In this document: positions 53,211 to 64,000 of the stretch, in pieces
Layout of the letters: each line of letters starts with the position of its first letter
Position numbering within the stretch: position 1 is the stretch's first letter
NCBI GenBank assembly: GCA_009760855.2
Contig: WPIO01000004.1
Span: forward strand, 202,001 to 266,000
Source: Cristatella mucedo
Taxonomy: Eukaryota; Bryozoa; Phylactolaemata; Cristatellidae
DNA length: 64,000 nt
Direction of reading: 5' to 3'
The notes under the pieces: generated by a model
What the model saw: the letters and a program-made list of their open reading frames with translations, nothing else
The model's database searches: none
What the model was told of the DNA's origin: nothing
Made by a program: the position numbers and the translations under genes

Positions 53211-56200
53211 CTAGGAAATGAAGCTCTGTCGCTGAACTGAGAACCATGCAGGCAGCCATGCCACACTGCGGATGCGGTTCACTCGCCTTAGGCACACGTC
53301 GGAGAAAAGTTCAGCCAATGCCAATTGCACGAGTGTGCTAACCACTCTGCACGCGCACGCTCAAACGTACGTACCACCAGCGTTCTCAGGCACAGAGTTC
53401 CTTGAGGCGATCGTGGATCCAAAGCTGCTTTCAGATCCCACACTTTGATTTTTCTGGAATACACATTAAACGAGTCAGACCAAAGCAAATGGTCAGTCGG
53501 AAACGGCTGCATTTAAAATGACGAATCGAATCCCTCGGCGACCTCGATCCCCACTAAGATCTGACCTGGTAGCACCCGGTAGCTGGGTTCATATCATGCT
53601 ACAGTTCATCGAGACATTTAATGCATTTAAACTCATTTTGACTCAGGTGGGCCGGAAGAAGATGTCACTGCCAGTTAATCAAATGCAGACGCCGTGAAAT
53701 AACAGGCTACCCTTCGGCAATGACACTCTCATACTCTAAGTCAAAATCGGTTGCCAGCTACGGCTCAAGAATGGCCATGTTAACACGGTAGAGCATTTTA
53801 AGAGGTCGAGTGTGAATTGCGCTAGAACCATCAGCTTTGCTGCTAATAGTGGTGCTAAAATCAGCCACCTCTCCATGCAAAGGCCGCAGGATCCCAAGTA
53901 GAGCATCACGTCGGAGGTAAGCATTTTTCTGCTACCGAGGGCCAGCTCACAGGCCTTCGAGGGAGACCGAAATAGCAATAAGAGGTCGCCAGTGGGCTAC
54001 AGTCATCTGCTGAGGATCTAACCACTAGGTTTCAGCATGCCAAGTGCGACAAGGGAAAATCTGAAAAATAATAATCACACTGGGTCGGGCAAAAACTCGG
54101 GGTTCTGTTTCCGAAAGACACAGATAAACCAATTGCTCACAACACTGCAGCCATGCAATCCAGCAATGTTGCAGTCGTGCCAGCAACACTAGAGCAGCGA
54201 GGAGCGAATTTGGAAGAAGCAGCACCGGCTGCGATCCATCGAAAAGGAAAATAGGCTGCATCTAACTGAAATTGCTACAAGAAAATTACTGAAATTAATT
54301 TTTCCTGCACACTGCTGCAGTGCAGATTCGTGGTACTCAACTTGCTGACTAATTAATGCAGAAACGTCAAACTATGTGAAACAGATGAATAAAGGAATTT
54401 GCACTCAAATTGGCAAAGGGGTCCTAATGTTGAGAGTGAGAGCTGCTTTAATGCCATGGCTAACCTTTGAAAACCCCTTTTCAAGCTCACAGTGCTGTGA
54501 AGTTCTAGCGTGCAACGTTACACAATGTATAACTCCACAAAGTAACAAAGACTATGCGAGTGTTATGCAATTTTGTATAGTGCGCTCACAGCCTAAACGG
54601 CTTTCGGTACGAATTCGGTAGCCAACAAACTTCATCTCACGTAACAAAGAGAAAGTGAGAAGCATAGCAGAGACAGGAGAGCAGTTGAGCTAGTGAGTAG
54701 CATGGAAATAATTTGCTATGAATTAGTGTGTCATTATGAGACGGTGTTTTGAAAGCTGCATGCAATTGCGATTATTATATAAACATTTAGTGCAAGCAAG
54801 AAGTATGCACGACAGGCTCACTGACACAACTAGTTTACTATAGAGGTGGTGATGGGGGAAGAGAATTAAGTCAGGCAGGTCCTTTCATTTCTCCTACAAT
54901 TGGCCGCTATTGATGCGGTCAAGGTTAAAAGCCTTTTTCAAAACTCCCTGGCTGCACCCATGCCCTACACAGGAGGATACCAGCTGCCGGTCTCTATCCA
55001 AACGGAAAGCTTACTAAATTCAGACCCTCGGGTTCAGCAAGAGGTACCCCCATAACGATATGCAAAAAACCAAACCAAAATGCTTCTGTCGACAATGCGA
55101 ATGACCCCTTGGCTAGTATGCCATCGTCCGTTGTCTGCCCTGATCGATCAGTGCTGCTGCTGCTTAAGTGAGCCGATAACAAAGTGCAAGTGTCACGGTC
55201 AGGCTGAGTCGGAAAATTTGAGTAACAATTGCATGAAATGACCTACCCGTCGTAAGCTCCACTGACAATGCGCTTGCTGTCAAATCTAATACAGCGCACC
55301 AACTCGTCGTGACCGTCCAGGACGCGCAAGCAAGCACCAAACTCGACATCCCATAATCTGCAAAATTTGGAAGCAAAGTCTCGTGATGAGGTAGCCTTCT
55401 GATTGCAGCAGACTACCACAATCATATCTACATAGGGACAAAAGACCACACTCAGCATCTGGTTGGAGAAAAAGTAATACAATCCAAACCTGGCTGTTTA
55501 AATGTAATAAAATATGGATTTATAATAGAGGGTACAATCTCAGTGAGTAGTGTGATTAACCGCTTACTCAGCATATCGATCAACACTTTTTTTATTGGGC
55601 CAGGCTCGAAAAAAGCAGAGGCAAAGATAGCTGCTGATCGTGGGCAATCTCATGTCAGTGCTACATACATATCAAGGGTGGAGCAGTTTCAACTTGTACT
55701 GGTAAGAGACATTCACAACAGCGATGCACGATAGACTAACTACCACCCTTGCTTCACCCTAGCATGTCACGTGGTTCAGACAAGAAACGATACAGTCCTG
55801 CACATGAATCATATGCCTTTTCAGATGATGAAGCTTTTGTTTGAAAATGGAGAAGCCCCAAGTTGCCTGCCTTGGGGGACTCGATCCTCTCCTCTGCTAC
55901 TGCGATTTAGGTTGCTACTATAAAAGCTAGAGAGATGCTATGACAATCTTGCAACATAAGATCTTAGAAAAACAGCTACCTGATTGTATTGTCTGAGCTT
56001 CCGCTCACCACCAAATGACCCCGATACTGCAGACAAGCAATGCCACGCTTGTGCCCACTTAGAGTCCGAATGAACTCGCACGTGATGGAGCTCCACACTT
56101 TGATTGTGCGATCGCCTGATGCCGACACGATGTATTTGTCGTCAAAGTCAACGACGTTCACAGCAGCACGATGGCCCACCAAGGAGCGGCGCATACTAAT

Positions 56201-56365
56201 GTCGGTCGGTGATAGCATGTCCCACACTGCAATGGTGCGGTCCTACATAACAGGACAGAGATGCAACAGGCACGGTCACCTGAATAACAGCAAACTCGCT
56301 CAGTTGTAAACATCTTCAGAAAAAACCACTAGCGCGACCAAGCGCAGTTGCATGCACATAGAAAT

Positions 56366-56454
<89 letters not shown>

Positions 56455-59400
56455 CATCTCCTTACAATACAAGCATGCACACACCTCTCTCTGCTGCACT
56501 TGCATGCACCCGTTTCCTCTTTCTGTCATATATCACACCAGCTGTTGCTATACAAGAGTAAAGTATTTGTTGAACGACCCCCACCTTCCATCCACTCTAT
56601 GCACTTTACCTTTGAGCAGGTGACCATGACTCCATCCTGGAATCTCAAGTGCAAAACAGCTTCACAGTGATGCATAAGTGTACTGATTAATTCACCAGAG
56701 TGCACATTCCAGACCCTGCAAGCAATGAAGTCAGCAATACAGTTGAACAGCCTGGCGTGTTCCGGTTAGTCATCGAATATGCATTTCCTCGAACACCTGA
56801 GAACAGACTTGACAAGGATGGACGACCACGAGCAGCAAGGTCAACAAATGGCAAAGGTCACTGACCTTTGAAAGGTCGTTTGACAGAAAAAGTATCTGAA
56901 CCTAAGATATACTTGATAGGACTAGAGTAACGACCGAGAAGAAGGTGAATCGCTTCGTTTAATGCCATGCTGAGCAGCAGGCACATAACCACTTTTGGGC
57001 TACACCACTGGGCCGCGGGCAGGCACATACTCAGACCATGGCTGCCAAGGAATAATAGGTGCTCGACAAAAGTTTGCTTAGTTCCTCCTCAAGCTGCTTG
57101 GACGGAGGCAAACTTTTTTTGGCGACGTAAAACATTGTAAACAGCCGGTGCCTGTCTAGTTAGCCTATCCACGAGCATAGCGTCAAGGGCCTCCAAAAGG
57201 TCAAGATCACTGTTCCACGATGCAAGGTCGCCGGCAGCCAGTGGAAACCCCAGCTCAATAGCTTTTTGCAATCATGGTTGATGATCGAACAGCTTGGATG
57301 ATCACAACAGCAGCGTGCGTTTTATGGATCTACTACTATAATAAGCTAGGTTTGTTGCTAAGCCGGTTTGATAGTTTGTTTTTCTGATGTATTTACAGTA
57401 GGTACAGCGATTGAGAGTGTCGAAAAAGGAGAGAGGGAGAAAATTTGCCAATTTCCATGTGTAGCCGACCATACACACGCACAGCTGAAATTGAACATTC
57501 AATGCTAGAATTTTCCGGTGCTATGAACTTAATAAGGGTTTTTACTAAAGGGGCGGCCAAGGTAATCCAGCCGCTTTCGGTTCTCCGTACTACGACCTTT
57601 GCCGGTGCCCGAACAAGTGACGACTGGCACTTCCAGCAGCTGGCGTGACGTCGCGCAAAGGACCGCTGACAGCGCCCGACTGTGAGACAGAGATCACCCC
57701 TCTCGTGGAGCCGCCGGCTGCCTCGGAGGCTCCTGCCTCGGTCTGCGACCGACCTCGGCGCTGCAGCGACAGATGATCACCTGATGGTGGAGTCGCTCGA
57801 GCCGGACACGACGACGTCGTCGTTGTACTGCAGGCACAGCACGGACCCCGTGTGGCCGCTGAGCACCTTCGTGCACTGCAGCGCCTTGCGCTCCCAAATC
57901 TGGGCGGAAATCAAGGGCGCGAGGTTCTCGGCCGGGTCAGGGCATGGCGGCGGCACCCTAACAACCGCTGCATTCGACTTTCGCGCGGCACGCTCTCTCG
58001 AGCCTGCGCCGGCTTGGCTCTGCCGCGTCACGCTCGCCGGAGACCCGGCAATCAGTGCTGAAGCGTCGGCAGACGGCAAGGGATGACACCCCAAGCCGCC
58101 GCCACACACTTTCAAAAAGGGCCCGGCAGTATGCAATGGGGTGGCAGATGGTAGGGCGAAGGGACCTGCGCAGGAAGCACCTTGATCGTGTTATCGCGAA
58201 GGCCGCTGACGATCTTCTGGTCGTCGTACTGCAGGCAGTAGACACCCTTGCTGTTCTCACTGTGGCACATGATGCGCTGCAGCCGGTGCCTGCCCGTGCG
58301 CCAGCTGTACTCGATGTGCTGCAACAAAGGCGCGCCAAGATGGGTCGGCGAGGCGAGCAGCAGCACTTGCTTTCTGGCGTGGGCAGCCGTGATGCCAGAC
58401 GGCCTCGAGGAAGTGCTGCAGGTCAACCAGAGCCAGGAGGAGAAACACTTGGAATTCGTGGGGTCAAGCGGCTCGGGTCAGTGGCACAGCTGAATGCACA
58501 ATGCTTAGCCAGCCAATCGTGGGTTCCGCTAGGGGTCGACGAGTCAACTGCGAATAACAAAATGCAACGAACAGTGACCTTCGAGCTAGAATGAGGAATG
58601 GAGCTAGAATAAGCACTGCACAGTGAGAGCAGAGCTCATTTTCTGCACATTGACAAATTTCGAGCATGCTCTGCAATTGCTCACACTCGCAAATGCGCAA
58701 TCTTGCTCACACTCGCAACTCCAGTGAGCTTGACGCGAAGTGAAGTGAAACGTGTGCAAAGGGGGCGGGAAGCAAAAATGAGTTGCAGTCTGTGTAGGAT
58801 TGCATGACTCGCCAGCTCATGAGGCCAAGGCGTCCAAAAGTCATGGAAAACGCACTGACAGCGAGCCCTTTGCAGCAATGCTGCCGAGTAGGTTGTTTCT
58901 ACTGCAGGTACATCAGTCGCACGAGGCCGGCTTCAATCGCAGCGGGCCCCAAAATCGCGCTAAACGTTTTTGCTTAAGCATGGCACTCGGAGGCCACATC
59001 ACACTCTCTCAAACGAACTGACTTGTTAGAGACGGCCGGGTTGGTAGGCAGACGGCTGCAAACGATCGAATGTGACACTGATCGCACGGCAACGAATGCA
59101 CACAGCTCTTACTTGGGACTCTACGGTCGGTAAAAAAAATAAGCTGCAATAAAGAAGCTGAAGCAGAGATCACATCCCAAATGTTAAAAATGAAACCTCC
59201 TATGGCTCATCCACGATTTAACACTCCTAGCTGCCTCTTGCATCAGTTAAAGTCGCACACACGAGCGAGCCCTAGCACCACACAATCGTTATAGATAGAC
59301 TTTGAAATTACAATAACCCTCTCCTGGCCTCTGTCTTTCTGTCTTTGCCTCAAGCAGCTTCGCAAGCATTGGTGCTAACCACAACCACGATCCATGCCGA

Positions 59401-62273
59401 GCATTGCACTAAGCCATTGTCTTGTAGAGGCTGATGGTTGATGACAAACATGAGAACAAGATCTGTACCACCTGGGCAATGCACCAATGGACACGCGGGG
59501 GGGGGGGGGGGGGGGAGCTGGTGCCCTCCCACCAAAGCCAGGGGGCTCAGCTCAGACCTCTCTGCTTTGATCTGCGATGAGGACGTTTCGTTGTTTGCCC
59601 TCTTGCTCCAAAAGCCGCAGCAGGCTACCTCACTTATCTTTGAGCCAAGTGATCGTCGGTGGACATCTCTGCCTACCAGCCCCCCCCCCCCAGCAGAGCC
59701 TAAGTCTGCAATTCGGAGTCAGCAGTGTGAAACAACCAGCACGTGGCCACCAGCTCAAACTAGGCCTCCATTGGCCCTTGCATGGCGGTACGTTAGACTA
59801 TTCGGATCGCGGATCAGCTCGTGGATGATCCAGCAGATTAGCCAGCAGTCGGCCAGCACCACATCGGCTGGCACTTGGCCATTCTGAAGAGACCCAGATT
59901 TTGCCCGGCTCACCCCACCTGTTGAGTTGACCGGCCAAAGAAGGCTCACTCATCATGTCACTCTGAAGACCTTAGCCCGGCTACTATTTACTTATGGCCA
60001 GCTGGCCACTCACAGTGCAGTGCAACTAGTGCCTGGAGGTACAGGAACTGGCAGATGGGAGCCATTGCAACCTATGATAGACGGCCAGCAAGCGCTGTCA
60101 CCTAGCTCGGGAGTCTTCAGCAGCTTCGGCAGTGGCAGCAGCAGCAGCTTATGAACGGCAGTGCACATACTCAGTCAGCCTATCAGTGCTGCTTTAGCTC
60201 ATTAGAATGCGGTTTCGGCAGTATGCAGATCAGCCATAGGGCAGCATGCAGATCAACACGGGCTGGTATGCAGGGCTAGCAGCCAGGGGCCGTCTGTCAC
60301 AGCAGGAAGCAACTCGGGTAATGCAACATGCAGACGCCTTAGAGAAGGACATCTCAACTATCTAGAATCCATTCATCTGGCCGGCCGGCACCAAACAGAA
60401 CTGAGTTAGCCAAACCCCGAGATTCCAAGCTACATCAGCCGATTAGCAACAGAGGAGGAATAGAACATAAAACAAATGATAATTGCACTTGAATCTGGCT
60501 GGAAAGCTGGCACATGCAAATAAGGCCGATAGAAATAGCACAAGCCGCGGCCGATTGATGCAGGCGACTTTGCAATCGTGGCTTCTGCCATGCTCACACT
60601 GCTATAAGCTGGTTAATGTTTTACACTGCTCATGGTGGCTCATGCGCTCCTTGAAAAATGATATACACACCTCGATGTCTTGGATAATACGAGGAAACAG
60701 ACTTCTATAGTACTTGTGATCCTTCGGAGGTTTCAGTGGCTTGAACAGATCGGCAATCCTACAAGAACGCCCAGGAAGTGGTTCAAGAGCTGACATGGCA
60801 AAGCACAATGTCAACCACAAGCTAGCCCATTAGCACTCTGTGTGCTCCGAGATTCATCTAATGGCATGTCACATGGATGAAATCAGGATCAAGTAGTAAA
60901 GTAAACAAGTTTGCAGGCACGGTCCATGCAAAGATAGTTCGTTGCAAAAAATCTCAACCGAGATTTGCATGCGCAGGTTCATCAACCCAAGTGTGAGTGA
61001 GGCAAGGCAGAGAACAATCTGTGCCAGACATCAACTACTGGTTAAGGGGGAGCAGACTTGTGGTAACACGTGGAGCCACATTACATCAAATGGGATGCAA
61101 CAGCTTAAATCAATAGTGCAACCCTCCCCCCCCCCGTCACAGATGGCTATCGCAGCACAAGCTCAAGTAGCAAAAAGGATGCTAAGAAAACTAGATTAGA
61201 GACGTCCCTTCTCACAAGGGAGAATCGACTTTTTCTGTGCGTTCACAAAAGCTATCGACCCTCACGCTGTGTGTCCAGAAAAGCAAACAAGAGAGGCTCG
61301 ATATTGGTGATGGCTTTTGCTCAGTTCAGCACAGCCTCAACCGCAGAGTTTCGGCATTTCAAATAGGCAGCAGCCACACCTAGGGATGCCAATGCTACCT
61401 GGCTGCTGCCCGGCACAGGAGACGGATCTTTAAAACCCGTGGAGAGGAAGGTCTGAGCTGCTAGTGATCCTAAAAGCTGGCAAAGCCACCTCAGCTCTGG
61501 CACCAGGTTGGCCGGCAAGCCTTTTCTCGTGCCTCGATGACCTGGAGTGAATCGACCAATGAGAGCCAGAGCAAAGACCGAATCTCGGTCCGGTTCCACC
61601 GACCCGCCAAGCGCCAGGCCAGTCTGCTGTGACAGGCTGAACGACAACGATGCACTGTCCGATGGCAACGCCGAAAACATCTAACCAACCTGATTATTTG
61701 TGCTGGCTGAAGCAGATCGCCAACGGCACCAAGTTAACCGAGCAAACATTGAGTCTTGGGGGACCAACAAGACCCAGGCATTCTCGGCACTGCCAAATCG
61801 GCAATCACCCAAGCAGTGGGGAAGCAGCACCAGTACTACTTCATCACACCCTTGAACCGTCATAGGCACAGCATCGAAGTGGGGATAGCAGGTTTCGGGG
61901 GGGGGGGTGAGGGGTTGTTCTCGCTCAGCCGAGCCAGCCGGGCACGGGCCGAACAGCAGCAGGCTCCTTCGGACTCGGCACGATTGGCTGGCCAAGGCAA
62001 GGGGAAAATAATCAGCCCTGCGCCCTTGACGAAATCCGGGCTGCTTCGGCGGGCCGGGACGGGCAGCATGCTCTGGCAGCACTCACCATCCTCTCCGCTC
62101 AGCCAGGCCCCGCCATAGCTCGTCCGAGCGCACGGTGCTCTCGATGAGCTTCTTCCAAAGCGAGCCGTCGGCGATGACACGATGCCATTCCCGGCAAACG
62201 AGCTCGGCGCGACACAGCGACTTGGCATCCAAGTGGGACAGGATCCTCTCGGCGACATGATCGAGGCCTCTTT
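53034..62273 (-). CDS. BTRC: beta-TrCP / Slimb F-box WD40 protein (5' end not found)
   Basis: This is the substrate-recognition subunit of SCF ubiquitin ligases. It binds phosphorylated DSG-type degrons (for example in beta-catenin and IkappaB) through a seven-bladed WD40 propeller, and binds Skp1 through the F-box. Nine exons on the minus strand run in order 62273-62087, 60758-60671, 58318-58181, 57899-57781, 56715-56610, 56242-55980, 55357-55247, 53453-53375 and 53210-53034. All phases agree and they yield about 430 residues ending at TGA. The F-box ([40 protein letters not shown]) and all seven WD repeats are very close to animal beta-TrCP. The C-terminus CRTYTYVTR resembles the family's SRTYTYISR. 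The upstream exons encoding the dimerisation domain were not found between 62.3 and 64 kb; another gene's 3' exons occupy 63.77-64 kb. Confidence 0.95.
53375..53453 (-). CDS. BTRC: beta-TrCP exon: WD repeat 6 end
   Basis: The acceptor is TATTCCAG and the donor GTG/GTACGT. Encodes [20 protein letters not shown] then CLRTLV. Confidence 0.97.
53454..55246. other. beta-TrCP intron with a LINE family C fragment
   Basis: Bases 54520-54715 are a minus-strand copy of the family C LINE 3' end (AACTCCACAAAGTAACAAAG, CAGCCTAAACGGCTTTCGGT, GGTAGCCAACAAACTTCATC). Nothing else is recognised. Confidence 0.7.
55247..55357 (-). CDS. BTRC: beta-TrCP exon: WD repeats 5-6
   Basis: The acceptor is AATTTTGCAG and the donor GACGG/GTAGGT. 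Encodes [20 protein letters not shown] then [17 protein letters not shown]. Confidence 0.97.
55980..56242 (-). CDS. BTRC: beta-TrCP exon: WD repeats 3-5
   Basis: The acceptor is GTTATGTAG and the donor ATCAG/GTAGCT. Encodes [60 protein letters not shown] and [20 protein letters not shown]. It is the largest and best-conserved exon. Confidence 0.98.
56369..56450. repeat. (TC)n microsatellite in a beta-TrCP intron
   Basis: About 40 TC units; the beta-TrCP pre-mRNA reads this as GA repeats. Confidence 0.97.
56610..56715 (-). CDS. BTRC: beta-TrCP exon: WD repeat 3 start
   Basis: The acceptor is TTGCTTGCAG and the donor AAAG/GTAAAG. Encodes [20 protein letters not shown] then [15 protein letters not shown]. 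Confidence 0.97.
56716..57780. other. beta-TrCP intron, nothing recognised
   Basis: A minus frame of 60 codons at 57271-57089 ([20 protein letters not shown] and so on) is open but lacks support as an exon. Confidence 0.35.
57781..57899 (-). CDS. BTRC: beta-TrCP exon: WD repeat 2
   Basis: The acceptor is TTCCGCCCAG and the donor ATCAG/GTGATC. Encodes [20 protein letters not shown] then [18 protein letters not shown]. Confidence 0.97.
58181..58318 (-). CDS. BTRC: beta-TrCP exon: linker and WD repeat 1
   Basis: The acceptor is CTTTGTTGCAG and the donor AAG/GTGCTT. Encodes [20 protein letters not shown] then [20 protein letters not shown] and RDNTIK. The second half is identical, as far as I recall, to vertebrate beta-TrCP. 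Confidence 0.98.
58319..60670. other. beta-TrCP intron, 2.35 kb
   Basis: Contains a G run of about 20 at 59497-59516 and a C10 run near 59681. No transposon or exon is recognised. The open plus frames around 59438-59887 look like chance. Confidence 0.4.
60671..60758 (-). CDS. BTRC: beta-TrCP exon: F-box to WD linker
   Basis: The acceptor is GTTCTTGTAG and the donor GAG/GTGTGT. Encodes [20 protein letters not shown] then FPRIIQDIE. The IIQDIE end matches the family. The middle is diverged and shorter than the vertebrate linker. Confidence 0.95.
60759..62086. other. beta-TrCP intron, nothing recognised
   Basis: G/C homopolymer runs occur near 61126 and 61900. No exon or repeat family is supported. 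Confidence 0.4.
62087..62273 (-). CDS. BTRC: beta-TrCP exon: F-box
   Basis: The acceptor is CGGTGTTGCAG and the donor GATG/GTGAGT. Encodes [40 protein letters not shown] and [20 protein letters not shown]. The exon starts with two bases completing a codon, so at least one more coding exon lies upstream. Confidence 0.98.
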
Positions 62274-63770
62274 CTGCAACACCGAGAGGAGTTAGCCCCT
62301 ACTGCTTCCGAGACGGCCTTGCAAGCATGCAGCAGCCAGTTCGGCAGCGCCATCCGTAGGCCGCTTACAGCAACCGAGCAGAGCGCTCGCTGGTCGTGAT
62401 CGATGGCTAGCTATCAAGGCAGCCGCACGAGCTCAGACAGACGCACAGAGTAGTCAACTTTCGGGAAAGGGCGAGAGTGCGAGCACACGGATCACGGACC
62501 AGAAATCGATTGCCCTTCATTGTCTCGACTTTCGACTGAGCAGCCGCAGCAGTCAGCACAGCGAGCGCGCTCGGACAAGAGATCCGGTGTAGCCATAGCC
62601 GGATTACGCACGAATTAGCATGGTGGAAGTGCAGCTTCGACGACTCGTTCAGTGAGTCGCAAAGTGGATCAACTGAAGCCAGCCCGAGGAGGAGGAGCAG
62701 TGGCAGAGCCAGGATTTTCTCATCTCGGGGGAGGGGCAAGACCTTCAAAATATTTAGGAAAGGGGCAAAGCCCACGAGCGCAATGTAAAATCTCAATTAG
62801 TACATTTGACACGAAATCGGCGGTTGGTTGCTCATCGAGTCTAAGATATACGATGGGGCGCTGGCATGGGGGGGGGGGCGGCAGCCCAGCTCTCATCTCT
62901 GGCTGTACAAGTCGACAGGTTCAAGTTGGGCAAATGAGACGACGTAGGCTTTCTTTCTGGCACTTGAGCATCTCTTTGTGATCTTCACAGTGAGCGTAAA
63001 TCCAGTAAGCGTGCAAACACAGTAAGCGCGCGCATAAATCCAGCCGACGGTTTTGGCCACGAGCAAGATTCACGGGCCACAGGTTCACGTATGGCAGGTA
63101 ACGTGCTTAACAGGTGATGGTGTGATATAGTAGGCTGCCATGAGAGAGTGCTAAAGAAAAATGACCACCAGGCCTCCAGCAGCCTAATGCGGTTAGCCTA
63201 CTAGGTTAGCAGCGCCCTCCGCGAGCTGCCTTTGCCCAGTGAAAGCCTGTTCCAGGTAACATCACCCATTATGCACAGCAAGCAAGGCAAGATGTCAGCC
63301 AATCTTTTATAAGCCTTTGCCCTCAGCTCTTTTAGCTCACTAGCACCTTTCTTGAAAACCCTCTGACGGCATGGTCTTTACCCTATTTAAAGCCGTTCTG
63401 CATTTTTTTAACGCGATGCCTGGGTAAAAGAGCAGTCCCACGGCACATTCTACAAAGCATATTGCTGCCATTGAGTTGCACGACCCCCCTCATCATGATG
63501 GCTGGCGGTCGCATGATTCTTATTTTCAATTTGTGAAAAATGCGGATAATATGACTTGCTTGCTGCTCGCTTGCAGCAGCTGCTCCGAAGTACAAAAATT
63601 AATAATAATAATACATTTGTACAGTACCCTCAGATAACTGAATCTCTCCCTAGGCACTTTACAGATACTGCATATAAAGCATTCCCAAATAAGACATGCA
63701 AACCAGCTTTGCTGTGGTGGTTACAGAAAAATAGCAGCTCTAGCGATTCGTGCACGCCTGTTAGCATCCA
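62274..63770. other. Between the F-box exon and the next gene; no N-terminal exon found
   Basis: I searched by eye for the beta-TrCP dimerisation segment (CHYQHG-like) on the minus strand and did not find it. Bases 63600-63680 hold an inverted family A LINE tail. A G10 run lies near 62870. Confidence 0.45.
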
Positions 63771-63900
63771 CTAGTCGAAGCCCTGGTCGTTCACACGGAT
63801 GGTAATGAATCCGGGCATGACAGTTTCTACTGAACTGCAGGCATACACGACTTTTGGCAGCACTGGGTGCAGTACCTCTTCGTAGGTGATGGTGGGAAGT
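63771..63900 (-). CDS. Unrecognised gene, last exon
   Basis: The acceptor is GAGAGTTGCAG. The frame reads LPTITYEEVLHPVLPKVVYA, CSSVETVMPGFITIRVNDQG, FD and then TAG (63773-63771). It joins in phase to the partial exon at 63965-64000 across a 64-base intron. The composition and codon pattern look like real protein, but I do not recognise the family. Confidence 0.6.
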
Positions 63901-63930
63901 CTGCAACTCTCTCTCCCTCCCTCCTCTCTA

Positions 63931-63961
<31 letters not shown>

Positions 63962-63964
63962 AAC

Positions 63965-64000
63965 CTTGGCCAGATGCCACCAGCGATGAGGTACCAGCAG
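63965..64000 (-). CDS. Unrecognised gene, penultimate exon (partial at window edge)
   Basis: The frame reads CWYLIAGGIWP with donor CCAAG/GTTAGA. The split codon with the next exon gives arginine, producing GGIWPRLPTITYEE. The 64-base intron is mostly GAGA/GACA repeat. Confidence 0.5.

Noticed and set aside
57089-57271. Minus frame as an extra beta-TrCP exon
   Set aside because: The flanking exons already join in phase and give complete WD repeats.

Overview
The window comes from a bilaterian invertebrate nuclear genome. Its genes are split into short GC-rich exons with GT-AG introns of 0.1 to 5 kb. The introns are full of old non-LTR retrotransposons, tRNA-derived SINEs, long (GA/TC)n tracts and foldback DNA elements. 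The sequence does not fix the taxon. There is no bacterial operon, CRISPR array or rRNA, and no confident stand-alone tRNA gene.

Region by region: (1) 1.7-25.1 kb, plus strand: most of a GluN2-type NMDA receptor subunit (GRIN2), from the late amino-terminal domain to the cytoplasmic tail. Sixteen exons join in phase; the N-terminal exons lie upstream of the window. Two different exons encode the first membrane segment (M1). Both start and end in phase 1, so they look mutually exclusive. (2) 25-33 kb: repeat-rich intergenic DNA. (3) 33.8-41.5 kb, minus strand: four in-phase exons of a HAUS2-like augmin subunit; the C-terminal end was not found. (4) 42-52.5 kb: intergenic, with a perfect 21-bp hairpin and two arrays of a degenerate ~165-bp satellite in opposite orientations around a ~0.5-kb centre. 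(5) 52.6-62.3 kb, minus strand: a beta-TrCP/Slimb F-box WD40 protein, nine exons from the F-box to the stop codon, with a likely poly(A) signal; the dimerisation-domain exons were not found. (6) 63.77-64 kb, minus strand: the last two exons of a gene I do not recognise.

The three recognised genes have unrelated jobs: excitatory neurotransmission, spindle microtubule branching, and SCF ubiquitin ligase substrate choice. Nothing suggests they work together. Exon calls were made by translating by eye, requiring GT-AG ends, checking that phases add up across every junction, and comparing with remembered family features. No database search was run.
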